Shown piece by piece: positions 1-7,121 of a DNA stretch of 22,767 bases (within the stretch, counting starts at the first letter, position 1; each line of letters starts with the position of its first letter). A program made the position numbers and the translations under genes. Under the pieces are notes generated by a model. The model did no database searches, was not told where the DNA came from, and saw only the letters and a program-made list of their open reading frames with translations. The stretch comes from an uncultured Collinsella sp. (lineage in GTDB: Bacteria > Actinomycetota > Coriobacteriia > Coriobacteriales > Coriobacteriaceae), in contig UQMW01000038.1 in the NCBI GenBank assembly GCA_900542275.1, forward strand, positions 1-22,767, written 5' to 3'.

Positions 1-69
1 GGCACCATCCTCACCGTGTCCCGCCTGGCTGCCGCTCAGGCCAAGCTCGAGGCCAAGCGTTCCGCCTAG
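1..69 (+). CDS. C-terminal end of an unidentified gene (partial)
   Basis: The first frame is open from the window edge to TAG at 67-69 and encodes 22 residues ending in an Ala/Lys/Glu-rich stretch (AAAQAKLEAKRSA). Its codons end mostly in C or G like the neighbouring genes, whereas the other two frames give Pro/Ser-rich peptides, so I favour this frame. Genes such as trmD often precede rplS in bacteria, but nothing visible here identifies the product. A terminator-like hairpin follows about 40 nt later. Confidence 0.5.
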   Translation, partial: GTILTVSRLAAAQAKLEAKRSA

Positions 70-108
70 CGTTTAGCGTTTAGACGCCTAGCGTAGTCCC
101 CCTTCATG

Positions 109-136
109 CCGCCCGTCTCATTCGTGAGACGGGCGG
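109..136 (+). terminator. Terminator-like hairpin upstream of rplS
   Basis: A perfect 12-bp stem (109-120 with 125-136) closes on a TTCG tetraloop. Only a short TTAT follows, with further T-rich sequence from about 150, so the U-tract is weak. It sits between the partial gene and the rplS promoter and most likely ends the upstream transcript. Confidence 0.65.
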
Positions 137-182
137 TTATCATGTGCGGGTTTTGTCTTTTTGTCTGCGTAAAAAATTGTTC

Positions 183-210
183 TTGCAGCAGAAACCCGCG
201 CGTGTATACT
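183..210 (+). promoter_or_regulatory. Predicted sigma70-type promoter of rplS
   Basis: TTGCAG (183-188) and TATACT (205-210) are separated by 16 bp. Transcription would start near 216, leaving a leader of about 64 nt before rplS. Prediction is from sequence only. Confidence 0.55.
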
Positions 211-231
211 CGAATACGTTTGTTCAACTAC

Positions 232-255
232 GTGCCGGCCAAGGTGGTACGGCAC
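232..255 (+). promoter_or_regulatory. Leader hairpin in the rplS 5' UTR
   Basis: GTGCCG (232-237) pairs with CGGCAC (250-255), and an inner CCA/TGG helix is possible across an internal loop. The hairpin lies between the predicted start site and the rplS ribosome-binding site. Ribosomal protein genes are commonly autoregulated through such leaders, and L19 leaders are known in other phyla. That this one binds L19 is inference. Confidence 0.4.
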
Positions 256-279
256 CTCTAGAAGAGTAAGGAATTGCAC

Positions 280-621
280 ATGGATTACATCCGCGCAATC
301 GAGCGTCAGCAGATCCGCGAGGACATTCCTCAGGTTCGCGTCGCCGACAACGTCAAGGTTCACTACCGCATTAAGGAAGGCGACCGCGAGCGCATTCAGG
401 TCTTCCAGGGTGACGTCATCCGCATGGCCGGCGCCGGTGCCCGCGAGACCTTCACCGTCCGCAAGATGTCCTTCGGTGTCGGTGTTGAGCGTACCTTCCC
501 GCTTCACAGCCCCAAGATCGCCAAGCTCGAGGTCGTTCGTCATGGTCGCGTCCGTCGCGCCAAGCTGTACTACCTCCGCGACAAGGTGGGCAAGGCTGCT
601 CGCATCCCCGAGAAGCGCTAA
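280..621 (+). CDS. rplS: Large ribosomal subunit protein bL19
   Basis: This 113-residue protein is the usual size for bL19, a 50S protein at the interface with the small subunit. Family hallmarks are visible: an N-terminal helix (MDYIRAIERQQ), the DNVKVHYRI segment, the VFQGDVI barrel core, and a basic C-terminus containing RRAKLYYLRD. I chose ATG 280 because AAGGA at 268-272 sits 7 nt upstream. The in-frame TTG at 274 is only one base from that site and can be excluded. The gene has its own predicted promoter and hairpin leader and is followed by a strong terminator, so it is probably mainly monocistronic, with limited read-through into rnhB. Confidence 0.97.
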   Translation: MDYIRAIERQQIREDIPQVRVADNVKVHYRIKEGDRERIQVFQGDVIRMAGAGARETFTVRKMSFGVGVERTFPLHSPKIAKLEVVRHGRVRRAKLYYLRDKVGKAARIPEKR

Positions 622-655
622 GAAGATCGCAGCGTCTGTCCACTCGTTTGGACAC

Positions 656-685
656 AAGGGTCACCTTCGGGTGGCCCTTCTTTTT
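656..685 (+). terminator. Rho-independent terminator after rplS
   Basis: A 10-bp stem (656-665 with 670-679, one G-T pair) has a TTCG loop and is followed by C and five Ts. A smaller hairpin (TGTCCA 637-642 with TGGACA 649-654) lies just before it. It ends 29 nt before the rnhB start, with no obvious promoter between, so rnhB probably depends on partial read-through. Confidence 0.85.
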
Positions 686-714
686 ATCTGATTTGCATGC
701 AAGGAGGGCCTGGT

Positions 715-1503
715 ATGGCCAATATGACGAGCTCGGTTTCGGCATCGCAGGTTGCCGGTGAGTTGGCGAGCGCTACGTTTGAGGAGATCCCCGCCCTCGT
801 GGAGCATTATCGCGAGGACCCGCGCCAGCAGGTGATCAAGGCTTGCGAGCGTGCTCTTAAGCGCCATGCCAAGGAACTTGCCGAGCGCGAGCGCGTCAAT
901 GACATGTACGAGCTTATGCATGAGCTTGGCGGCGATGGGGTGGTCGTTGGTGTCGACGAGGTGGGTCGCGGATCGGTGGCCGGTCCTTTGACGGTATGCG
1001 CCGTCTGCCTTCCTATGGAGCCGCGCGTCTGGGGCATCAACGATTCCAAAAAGCTCACGCCGGCGCGCCGCGAGTTGCTCTCAGTGAAGATTGCCGAGGT
1101 GGCGACGGCAATTGGTTTTTGCCATATCGCGCCTAAGGATATCGATGAGATGGGCATGGCCCGCGCCATTCGAGCCGCTGTCGCGGGCGCCGTGGCCGAT
1201 ACGGGGCTCGAGCCCGATTGCGTGCTTATGGACGGTAACCCCTTGGGCGCCGTTCCCAACGAGCGCGACGTGGTGAAGGGCGATGCCAAGATCGCCTGTA
1301 TCGCCGCGGCGTCCATCATGGCCAAGGTCACGCGTGATGAGATGATGGTCGAGTACGATGCCGAGTATCCCGAGTACCATTTGGCCGAATCGAAAGGCTA
1401 CGCAAGCCCCGAGCACATCGAGGCCATTCGCAAACATGGACTTTGTCCACTGCACCGCGTGAGCTTTTGCGGAAACTTTCTGCAGACTGAGCGCCTTTTC
1501 TAG
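715..1503 (+). CDS. rnhB: Ribonuclease HII
   Basis: RNase HII cuts the RNA strand of RNA-DNA hybrids and starts removal of ribonucleotides misincorporated into DNA. The protein has 262 residues. The signature VVGVDEVGRGSVAGPL gives the acidic pair D81-E82. The motifs LMDGNPL (D173) and AKVTRD (D208) supply the other two likely metal ligands, and YPEYHLAESKGY matches the conserved C-terminal block. About 75 residues precede the catalytic domain, longer than in short family members; this helical, charged extension has no function I can assign. ATG 715 is chosen because AAGGAGG (701-707) is 7 nt away. An ATG at 697 lies upstream of that site. A terminator follows at 1553. Confidence 0.95.
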   Translation: MANMTSSVSASQVAGELASATFEEIPALVEHYREDPRQQVIKACERALKRHAKELAERERVNDMYELMHELGGDGVVVGVDEVGRGSVAGPLTVCAVCLPMEPRVWGINDSKKLTPARRELLSVKIAEVATAIGFCHIAPKDIDEMGMARAIRAAVAGAVADTGLEPDCVLMDGNPLGAVPNERDVVKGDAKIACIAAASIMAKVTRDEMMVEYDAEYPEYHLAESKGYASPEHIEAIRKHGLCPLHRVSFCGNFLQTERLF

Positions 1504-1504
1504 G

Positions 1505-1526
1505 TCAATTGTGGAGACAGGGACCT
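1505..1526 (+). repeat. Possible degenerate REP-like remnant
   Basis: The sequence just after the rnhB stop contains TTGTGGAGACAGGGACCT. This resembles the GGGGACAG core of the REP-like repeats that flank the transposase at 21080-22188. The resemblance is short and imperfect, and an unrelated origin is quite possible. Confidence 0.25.
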
Positions 1527-1552
1527 CAGGGGTTTTATAAACCTGCTGGTAG

Positions 1553-1594
1553 CGGGCCGTATGCAACACCATTGCTGCGTACGGCCCGTTTTTT
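1553..1594 (+). terminator. Rho-independent terminator after rnhB
   Basis: CGGGCCGTA (1553-1561) pairs with TACGGCCCG (1580-1588), and six Ts follow. It separates rnhB from the yraN operon. No convincing yraN promoter was seen between 1595 and 1692. Confidence 0.85.
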
Positions 1595-1692
1595 GACGGC
1601 ATTTGGTCAGCTTTTGGTTTGCTTCCGGTACTTACCCGCATGAAAGGTGCCCTCATCATCGGGGCAATGCAGCGTGCGGGAAAGGAGACCCC

Positions 1693-2178
1693 ATGAGTGC
1701 CGCAAGCAAAAAGAGCAAGACGCAGCAGCTCAAGGAGCGTTGGGAAAACGGCGAGCTCGACTGCGGGGCGATGACGCCCGAGTTTATCAAGGGACTCAGT
1801 CCCCGCGAGCTGGGCATGCTGGGCGAGCTGATCACCATCGACTACTTTAACGAGCGCGGCTACACCTTGCTGGAGCAGGGTTATCGTTGCACCGAGGGCG
1901 AGGCCGATCTGGTGCTGCTCGATGAGCTCGACGATGTCGTGGTGATGGCCGAGGTCAAGACCAGACGCGTTGCACTGGATTGCAGCACGCGGGTCTTTCC
2001 CGAGGAGGCCGTGGACGCTCAAAAGCAACGCCGCTACCGCCGCATCGCAAGTTGCTATCTCATGGAGCATTATCCGCTCAAGGCGATTCGCTTCGATGCC
2101 GTGGGTGTCACCATTCGTGGCGGGCATATCGCTGAGATCGAGCATCAGTACAACGCGTTCGATTGGCAGGTGTCGTGA
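1693..2178 (+). CDS. yraN: YraN/UPF0102 family endonuclease-like protein
   Basis: The 161-residue product belongs to the UPF0102 (YraN) family, which has a restriction-endonuclease-like fold and no firmly established role. Visible motifs are LGE (E45), GEADLV (E70, D72) and the EVKTR block (E87, K89), the expected acidic and lysine residues of a PD-(D/E)XK core. The C-terminal RFDAVGV matches the family. About 40 extra residues, rich in Lys and Glu, precede the core. ATG 1693 follows AAAGGAG (1681-1687) by 5 nt. Its stop overlaps the comM start (TGATG), so the two are translationally coupled. The yraN-comM-dprA order recurs in many bacteria and suggests a part in DNA uptake or recombination, which remains inference. 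Confidence 0.9.
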   Translation: MSAASKKSKTQQLKERWENGELDCGAMTPEFIKGLSPRELGMLGELITIDYFNERGYTLLEQGYRCTEGEADLVLLDELDDVVVMAEVKTRRVALDCSTRVFPEEAVDAQKQRRYRRIASCYLMEHYPLKAIRFDAVGVTIRGGHIAEIEHQYNAFDWQVS

Positions 2179-3701
2179 TGGCGTTCGAGACGTTTGCCGT
2201 TCACGCGGCCTGCATCCGTGGCGTCGAGGCGATTCACGTCACGGTCGAGGTCTCGCTTGCCGGTGGTGTTCCGGGCATCCAAATGCTCGGCATTCCGAGC
2301 ATGGAGGTGATGGAGTCACGCGGTCGTATTCGCTGCGCGATGCGCTCCGCCGGGTTCGAGATCCCACGCTCGGGCATTACGGTCAACCTAGCGCCCGGCG
2401 ATATCCGCAAGACCGGTAGCGGCTTTGACCTGCCCATCGCCATCGCGGTTCTAGCGGCCGATGGTCAGATTCCCCGTGACAACCTCGATCGCTGCCTTAT
2501 CGCCGGCGAGCTTGGCTTGGACGGTACGGTGCTTCCTGTCAAGGGCGAGGTGGCGTTTCAGCTATTGGCTCGCGACATGGGGCTGTCTTTTATCGCCGGC
2601 AGGTCCGACCAGCATGTGCCACTCGCGGGCGTGGATTGCGGCTTTATCGATCATTTGTCTCAGCTTGCCCATGGCATGGGCGAGGCGGCTCGGCACTATC
2701 TGGATTCCGAGGGCATCGAGGCGACCTTTGAGCCTGAGCTCGACTATGCCGACGTGCTGGGGCAGGAAGTCGCTAAACGCGGCATGGCGCTTGCGGCGGC
2801 AGGAGAACTCGGCTTGCTCATGATCGGGTCCCCGGGATCGGGCAAGACGATGCTCGCGCGTCGTATGACCGGCATCCTGCCCGAGCTTTCCGTTGAGGAT
2901 CAACAGGCGGCGCTGTGCATCCATTCGGTCTTGGGCGAGAACATCGATGGCTTATTGGCAGGTCATCGGCCGTTTCGAAGCCCCCATCACAGTATTTCAA
3001 CGGCGGGTCTCATTGGCGGAGGACGCCCGGTGCATCCGGGTGAGATCAGCCTGGCTCATGGCGGCGTGCTCTTTTTGGACGAGCTTGCCGAGTTTCCCAC
3101 GGGTGTGCTGCAGACGCTGCGTCAGCCCATCGAGCGCGGCTACGTCAGGATCGTACGCGTCGACGGGGCTTTTACCTTCCCGTCGCGCTTTCAGCTGCTG
3201 GCTGCGAGCAATCCCTGCCCCTGCGGCTTTTTGGGCGATCGTGAGGTACCGTGTCGCTGCTCGGCGGCGATGGTCGAGCGCTATCGGTCTAAACTGCGCG
3301 GTCCTTTGGCCGACCGTATCGACATGATGATCGACGTGACCCGTCCCGACCCCCAAGTGATTATCGAGGGTGCGGAGGGTATGTCGTCGGCCGAGTTGCG
3401 TGACTACGTTGTGCGCGGTCGCGCCTTTCGCGCCTGGCGCGAATCCCGTATGGACGATGCGGATGCCGAGGCCGAGGATGACGAGACACGGTCTATTGAC
3501 GGCGTCGTTTCGACCTTTGAGCTCGATGATGCTGCCGAGAAATGCGTACTCGGCCTGTCCAAACGCACGCATCTCACGGGCCGCGGCATCGTGCTCCTGG
3601 TGCGCATCGCGCGTACAATCGCTGACGTCGCCGAGAGCGAGCAGGTGACGCAGGACCATGTGCTCGAGGCGGCGATGTACCAGGGAAGGAGGGACCAATG
3701 A
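2178..3701 (+). CDS. comM: ComM/YifB family AAA+ ATPase (Mg-chelatase-like)
   Basis: This 507-residue protein has the ComM layout: an N-terminal ChlI-like domain (about 1-170), then a Mg-chelatase-type AAA+ module with Walker A GSPGSGKT (217-224) and Walker B VLFLDE (297-302), and a helical C-terminal lid domain. The paired cysteines CPCG (347-350) and CRC (359-361) are typical of the family. In naturally competent bacteria ComM is a hexameric helicase that extends RecA strand-exchange intermediates by branch migration; many non-competent species also keep it. ATG 2178 overlaps the yraN stop and has GGCAGG 7 nt upstream. The stop overlaps dprA by four bases (ATGA). A charged Asp/Glu-rich stretch near residues 425-440 (DDADAEAEDDETR) looks like a lineage-specific loop. 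Confidence 0.93.
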   Translation: MAFETFAVHAACIRGVEAIHVTVEVSLAGGVPGIQMLGIPSMEVMESRGRIRCAMRSAGFEIPRSGITVNLAPGDIRKTGSGFDLPIAIAVLAADGQIPRDNLDRCLIAGELGLDGTVLPVKGEVAFQLLARDMGLSFIAGRSDQHVPLAGVDCGFIDHLSQLAHGMGEAARHYLDSEGIEATFEPELDYADVLGQEVAKRGMALAAAGELGLLMIGSPGSGKTMLARRMTGILPELSVEDQQAALCIHSVLGENIDGLLAGHRPFRSPHHSISTAGLIGGGRPVHPGEISLAHGGVLFLDELAEFPTGVLQTLRQPIERGYVRIVRVDGAFTFPSRFQLLAASNPCPCGFLGDREVPCRCSAAMVERYRSKLRGPLADRIDMMIDVTRPDPQVIIEGAEGMSSAELRDYVVRGRAFRAWRESRMDDADAEAEDDETRSIDGVVSTFELDDAAEKCVLGLSKRTHLTGRGIVLLVRIARTIADVAESEQVTQDHVLEAAMYQGRRDQ

Positions 3702-4633
3702 TAGCCGAGGGGACCTTTGAGCTGCATCCAGGTGATGCGTTGTATCCCGAGACCGTTTTGGAGCTTTCTGATGTACCCCAGACGCTTTATGTGCGCGGCA
3801 ACCCCGAGGTGCTTTCGACACCCGCGCTCTCCATCATCGGCGCGCGCAAGGCCTCGCCGTATGGTCTTGCCGTGGCAGAGCTTGCGGCAAAGGTGGCGGT
3901 CGAGGCGGGCGTGACGGTTGTTTCGGGCGGCGCGGTCGGTTGTGACCAGGCCTCGGGTTGGGCTGCGGTCAACGCCGGCGGCAAACACGTCGTGGTGCTG
4001 GGGACGGGTGCCGACGTGGCCTACCCGCGTTCGAGTGCGGGGCTTATTACGCGCACGCTCGATACGGGTGGCGCGGTCGTGTCGATATCCCCGTGGGGCA
4101 TGGGTCCGCGCAAGTTTGCCTTTCCACGCCGCAATCGCGTGATCGCGGCACTGTCACAAGCCCTCTTTGTATCCGAGGCAGGTATGCCTTCCGGGACGTT
4201 TTCTACAGCCGAGGCTGCTATGGATTTGGGGCGCGAACTTCTTGCCGTGCCGGGGTCGATCCTATCGCCCGAGTCGCGTGGCACGAATTACCTCATTGCG
4301 AACGGGGCCTGCTGCATCATCGACGAGGAATCTATCGAGATGGCTATCTCACGCATCTACGGCACCCTGCGCTACTCGCGCCCCGATGCGCCCGGCATTG
4401 CCGACCTGGATCCAACACAGCAGACCGTGATGCATGCGCTCATCGCCTCTCCGCTCAAGGTCGACGACATCGCGGCGCTTGTCTCGCTCGATGCCGTCGG
4501 AGTGCTCAAGCTCTTGGGCTCGCTTGAGCTCGAGGACCTTATCGAGCGCATGATGGATGGAAGGTATGCGCCCTCCAAGTTTGCCCTTCACGCCCAGACA
4601 CCCTTCGGTCACAATGGAAAACATGTCAATTAG
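3698..4633 (+). CDS. dprA: DNA processing protein DprA (Smf)
   Basis: DprA binds incoming single-stranded DNA and loads RecA onto it in the cytoplasm. The 311-residue protein shows the Rossmann-like core: SIIGARKAS, VLGTGADVAYPR, the FPRRNRVIA block, the VPG turn, and GTNYLIANGA. A C-terminal winged-helix region (about 240-290) is also likely. The usual SGxARGID..AH segment is altered to SGGAVGCDQASG, so the common His and Ile are missing. AAGGAGG (3686-3692) lies 5 nt before ATG 3698, and the start overlaps the comM stop, supporting coupling. Together with comM it suggests a transformation or recombination module, although no uptake pilus genes are in the window. Confidence 0.93.
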   Translation: MIAEGTFELHPGDALYPETVLELSDVPQTLYVRGNPEVLSTPALSIIGARKASPYGLAVAELAAKVAVEAGVTVVSGGAVGCDQASGWAAVNAGGKHVVVLGTGADVAYPRSSAGLITRTLDTGGAVVSISPWGMGPRKFAFPRRNRVIAALSQALFVSEAGMPSGTFSTAEAAMDLGRELLAVPGSILSPESRGTNYLIANGACCIIDEESIEMAISRIYGTLRYSRPDAPGIADLDPTQQTVMHALIASPLKVDDIAALVSLDAVGVLKLLGSLELEDLIERMMDGRYAPSKFALHAQTPFGHNGKHVN

Positions 4634-4647
4634 AAAGGTGTTTGCAG

Positions 4648-5985
4648 ATGCTGTTTGATCAGGTGACGGTTATCGGTGGCGGTCTGGCGGGTTCGGAGTG
4701 CGCGATTCAGCTTGCAGATCGCGGGTTCGCCGTAAAGCTGTGCGAGATGCGCCCCCAGGTTAGCTCCCCGGCCCACCATACCGATCACCTGGCAGAGCTC
4801 GTCTGTTCCAATTCGTTTAAGTCGACCCGTCCGGATTCCGCGGCTGGATTGCTGAAGGCCGAGCTTGAGCGCATGGGTTCAGTCCTGCTCGATTGCGCCC
4901 ATCGCGCGGCTGTTCCCGCCGGTGGCGCCTTGGCGGTCGACCGCGTCAAGTTTTCCGAGTTTGTCGAGGCCGAGGTTGCCGCCCGTCCCAATATCGAGAT
5001 CATTCACGGCGAGGTCACGCAGATTCCCGAAGGTCACGTGGTCATTGCCGCTGGCCCCTTGTGCTCGCCGGCGCTGAGCGAAGAGGTCATGAAGCTCGTC
5101 GGTGGCGACGCCCTTGCGTTCTTCGATGCCGCGGCGCCGATCGTCGATGCCTCCACGCTCGATATGGACGTGCTGTTCTCGCAGTCGCGCTACGAGGAGC
5201 AGGGGAGCGGCGACTATCTCAACGCTCCGCTCAATAAGGAGGAGTACGAGGCCTTTATCGAGGCGCTTACTACGGCCGACCGCGTGGTGCTCAAGGACTT
5301 TGAGGGCGGCGATCTGTTCCAGGCCTGCCAGCCTGCCGAGGAAGTTGCGCGCACCGGCAAGGACGCCATTCGCTTTGGCGCCATGAAGCCCGTCGGCCTC
5401 ACCGACCCGCGAACCGGTTGTCGTCCCTGGGCGGCGATTCAGCTGCGTGCCGAGAATAAGGAGAAGACCGCCTATAACCTGGTGGGCTTCCAGACCAACT
5501 TGACCTTTGGCGAGCAGAAGCGCGTCTTCCATATGGTGCCGGGCCTGGAGAACGCTGAGTTCTTCCGCTACGGTGTCATGCACCGTAATACCTTTGTCGA
5601 CGCCCCGCACGTGCTCGATGGCACTTTTGCCGTGCCCGGCACCGGCGTGCGCCTGGCTGGTCAGATCACCGGCACCGAGGGGTACATGGAAGCCGTGGCG
5701 ACGGGTCTGCTCGCGGCGCTCAACACCTATGCCGAGGCTATCGGCGCCGCGGGCGTCGAGTTGCCGCGTGTGGGCGCCCTGGGTGCGCTCGTGGGCTATG
5801 CGACCGATCCTGCCACCGTGGGCTATCAGCCTATGCATGTCAACTTTGGCCTGGTGCCGCCACTCGAGGATGGTAAGCGCCGCAGCAAGCGCGACCGCTA
5901 CCAGGCCTATGCGGACCGTGCGCTCGAGGCCCTTGATGCCTATCTGGCCACTCGCCCCGATTTGTTTGGAGGAGACCGGTCATAG
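4648..5985 (+). CDS. trmFO: TrmFO, folate/FAD-dependent tRNA U54 methyltransferase
   Basis: TrmFO makes ribothymidine (m5U54) in the tRNA T-loop using methylene-tetrahydrofolate and FADH2, the route typical of many Gram-positive bacteria instead of SAM-dependent TrmA. The 445-residue protein opens with a dinucleotide-binding VIGGGLAGSE motif. It carries both catalytic cysteines at family positions: C53 in ELVCSNSFKS and C227 in ACQPAEE. The blocks KDAIRFGAMKPVGL and GTEGYMEA are also diagnostic. ATG 4648 is preferred over TTG 4642 because GAAAGGTG (4633-4640) is 7 nt upstream. It lies 14 nt after dprA and its stop overlaps the proposed xerC start, so all are probably one transcript. Confidence 0.96.
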   Translation: MLFDQVTVIGGGLAGSECAIQLADRGFAVKLCEMRPQVSSPAHHTDHLAELVCSNSFKSTRPDSAAGLLKAELERMGSVLLDCAHRAAVPAGGALAVDRVKFSEFVEAEVAARPNIEIIHGEVTQIPEGHVVIAAGPLCSPALSEEVMKLVGGDALAFFDAAAPIVDASTLDMDVLFSQSRYEEQGSGDYLNAPLNKEEYEAFIEALTTADRVVLKDFEGGDLFQACQPAEEVARTGKDAIRFGAMKPVGLTDPRTGCRPWAAIQLRAENKEKTAYNLVGFQTNLTFGEQKRVFHMVPGLENAEFFRYGVMHRNTFVDAPHVLDGTFAVPGTGVRLAGQITGTEGYMEAVATGLLAALNTYAEAIGAAGVELPRVGALGALVGYATDPATVGYQPMHVNFGLVPPLEDGKRRSKRDRYQAYADRALEALDAYLATRPDLFGGDRS

Positions 5986-6902
5986 CCTTTGACCTGTACG
6001 ACACCGTCGACTCGTTTATCGCCTATATCTCACGTGTCGAGGGACTTTCTCCCAACACGGTGACGGCCTATGGCTCGAGGCTGGAGCGTTTTGCTGCCTG
6101 GTGCGAGCGTGAGGATATAGATGCTTTCGCTGCCGACGTGCGCACCATTCGTCGCTATCTTGCCGAGCTTTCGCGTGAGCAGGTGGCTCCCCGAACGCTT
6201 GCGGCACACCTGTCTGCCATTCGCTCGCTCTATCGGTGGATGGCTGCCGAGGGGGTCGTGGAGGGCGATGTGGTCTCGGCAATTTCCTCGCCCAAGCTCC
6301 CACGCGATCTACCCGGTGTGCTGACGACCCAACAGGTGGAGGCGCTGCTCAAGACGCCTGATACCTCAACACCCGCGGGACTGCGCGATGCGGCGATGCT
6401 CGAGCTGCTCTATGCCTCGGGCGCCCGTATCTCTGAGCTCGCAGCACTCAATGTGGAGTCCATTGCGTGGTCCGAACGCACGCTGCGCCTGTGGGGCAAG
6501 GGGAGCAAAGAACGTATCGTCCCTCTGTATCGTCGCGCGCTCGAGGCGACGCGTCTCTATATTGAGGAGGGGCGGCCGGAGTTGCTCGCTCAGGCAAAGC
6601 GCCGTGACCCCACTACCGGGCCGCATCCGCTGCTTATATCGGCGCGCGGTAATCGCATGAGTGCCGCCATGCTCAGGCGGCGGTTCCATACTCTGGCGAC
6701 ACTCGCCGGCATTCCGGCCGACATCGCCCCGCATGCGATGCGCCATACCTTTGCGACCGACTTGCTCGAGGGCGGTGCGGACCTGCGCTCGGTTCAAGAG
6801 CTGCTGGGTCATGCGAGCCTGTCCACGACGCAGATCTACACGCACCTCACGCCCGATCGGCTCAAACGTGCCGTGGCTCAAGCCCATCCCCGAGGCGAAT
6901 AG
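5982..6902 (+). CDS. xerC: XerC/XerD-type tyrosine recombinase, probable AUA start
   Basis: This recombinase resolves chromosome dimers at dif sites near cell division. Counting from ATA 5982, it has 306 residues, the usual Xer length. Residues about 8-90 form the SAM-like core-binding domain, and 95-300 the catalytic domain. Catalytic residues are R149 (ASGARISEL), K173 (WGKGSKER), H251 and R254 (HAMRHTFA), H277 (LGHASLS) and Y286 (IYTH). No ATG, GTG or TTG exists in frame before GTG 6060, which would delete the first 26 residues including the conserved FIAYISRVEGLSPNT helix. ATA 5982 has GGAGGAG (5968-5974) exactly 7 nt upstream and overlaps the trmFO stop as ATAG. The adjacency trmFO-xerC is the arrangement in Bacillus, hence the xerC symbol; XerD cannot be excluded. 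Confidence 0.88.
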   Translation: MAFDLYDTVDSFIAYISRVEGLSPNTVTAYGSRLERFAAWCEREDIDAFAADVRTIRRYLAELSREQVAPRTLAAHLSAIRSLYRWMAAEGVVEGDVVSAISSPKLPRDLPGVLTTQQVEALLKTPDTSTPAGLRDAAMLELLYASGARISELAALNVESIAWSERTLRLWGKGSKERIVPLYRRALEATRLYIEEGRPELLAQAKRRDPTTGPHPLLISARGNRMSAAMLRRRFHTLATLAGIPADIAPHAMRHTFATDLLEGGADLRSVQELLGHASLSTTQIYTHLTPDRLKRAVAQAHPRGE

Positions 6903-6920
6903 TGGCTGGGACGTCCCGCG

Positions 6921-6942
6921 CCGCACTCAGGTGTGTGGTTTT
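6921..6942 (+). terminator. Weak terminator-like hairpin after xerC
   Basis: CCGCAC (6921-6926) pairs with GTGTGG (6933-6938), including one G-T pair, and four Ts follow. The stem is short. It lies between the xerC stop and the rpsB promoter, where a terminator is expected. Confidence 0.4.
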
Positions 6943-6951
6943 GATTGCGGG

Positions 6952-6980
6952 TTGGCACGAAGATGCATTCCTGCTATCAT
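6952..6980 (+). promoter_or_regulatory. Predicted strong promoter of rpsB-tsf
   Basis: TTGGCA (6952-6957) and TATCAT (6975-6980) are separated by the optimal 17 bp. Transcription would start near 6987, giving a 5' leader of about 135 nt. Confidence 0.65.
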
Positions 6981-6987
6981 TCATCGG

Positions 6988-7071
6988 GTTGCTTCACGGC
7001 AACATGTTTTTATCACGCACGCGCGGCTACTTCATACCGTGGTGCCCGGGCTTTGGTAGCACATGTCCGGG
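6988..7071 (+). promoter_or_regulatory. Structured 5' leader of rpsB (candidate S2 autoregulatory RNA)
   Basis: The leader starts with a small hairpin, GTTGC (6988-6992) with GCAAC (6999-7003), followed by a run of five Ts (7007-7011), which looks like an attenuator but has only 5 bp. Further on, CCCGG (7045-7049) can pair with CCGGG (7067-7071). Alternatively, GTGC at 7042-7045 can pair with GCAC at 7059-7062; the two pairings overlap and may be mutually exclusive. S2 leaders that bind S2 are known in several phyla. That this is one of them is inference. Confidence 0.35.
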
Positions 7072-7121
7072 TTGGTTTTGGAGGATGACCCCGCGCGGAG
7101 GCAAACCACAGGAGGTTTAAC

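Noticed and set aside
61..94. Short tandem TAGCGTT units and a repeated GCCTAGCGT after the first stop codon
   Set aside because: Only two copies of each short unit; too small to call a repeat element, probably replication slippage.
6060..6902. GTG 6060 as the xerC start
   Set aside because: It would remove 26 residues of the conserved core-binding domain and has no matching ribosome-binding site, while ATA 5982 has a perfect one.
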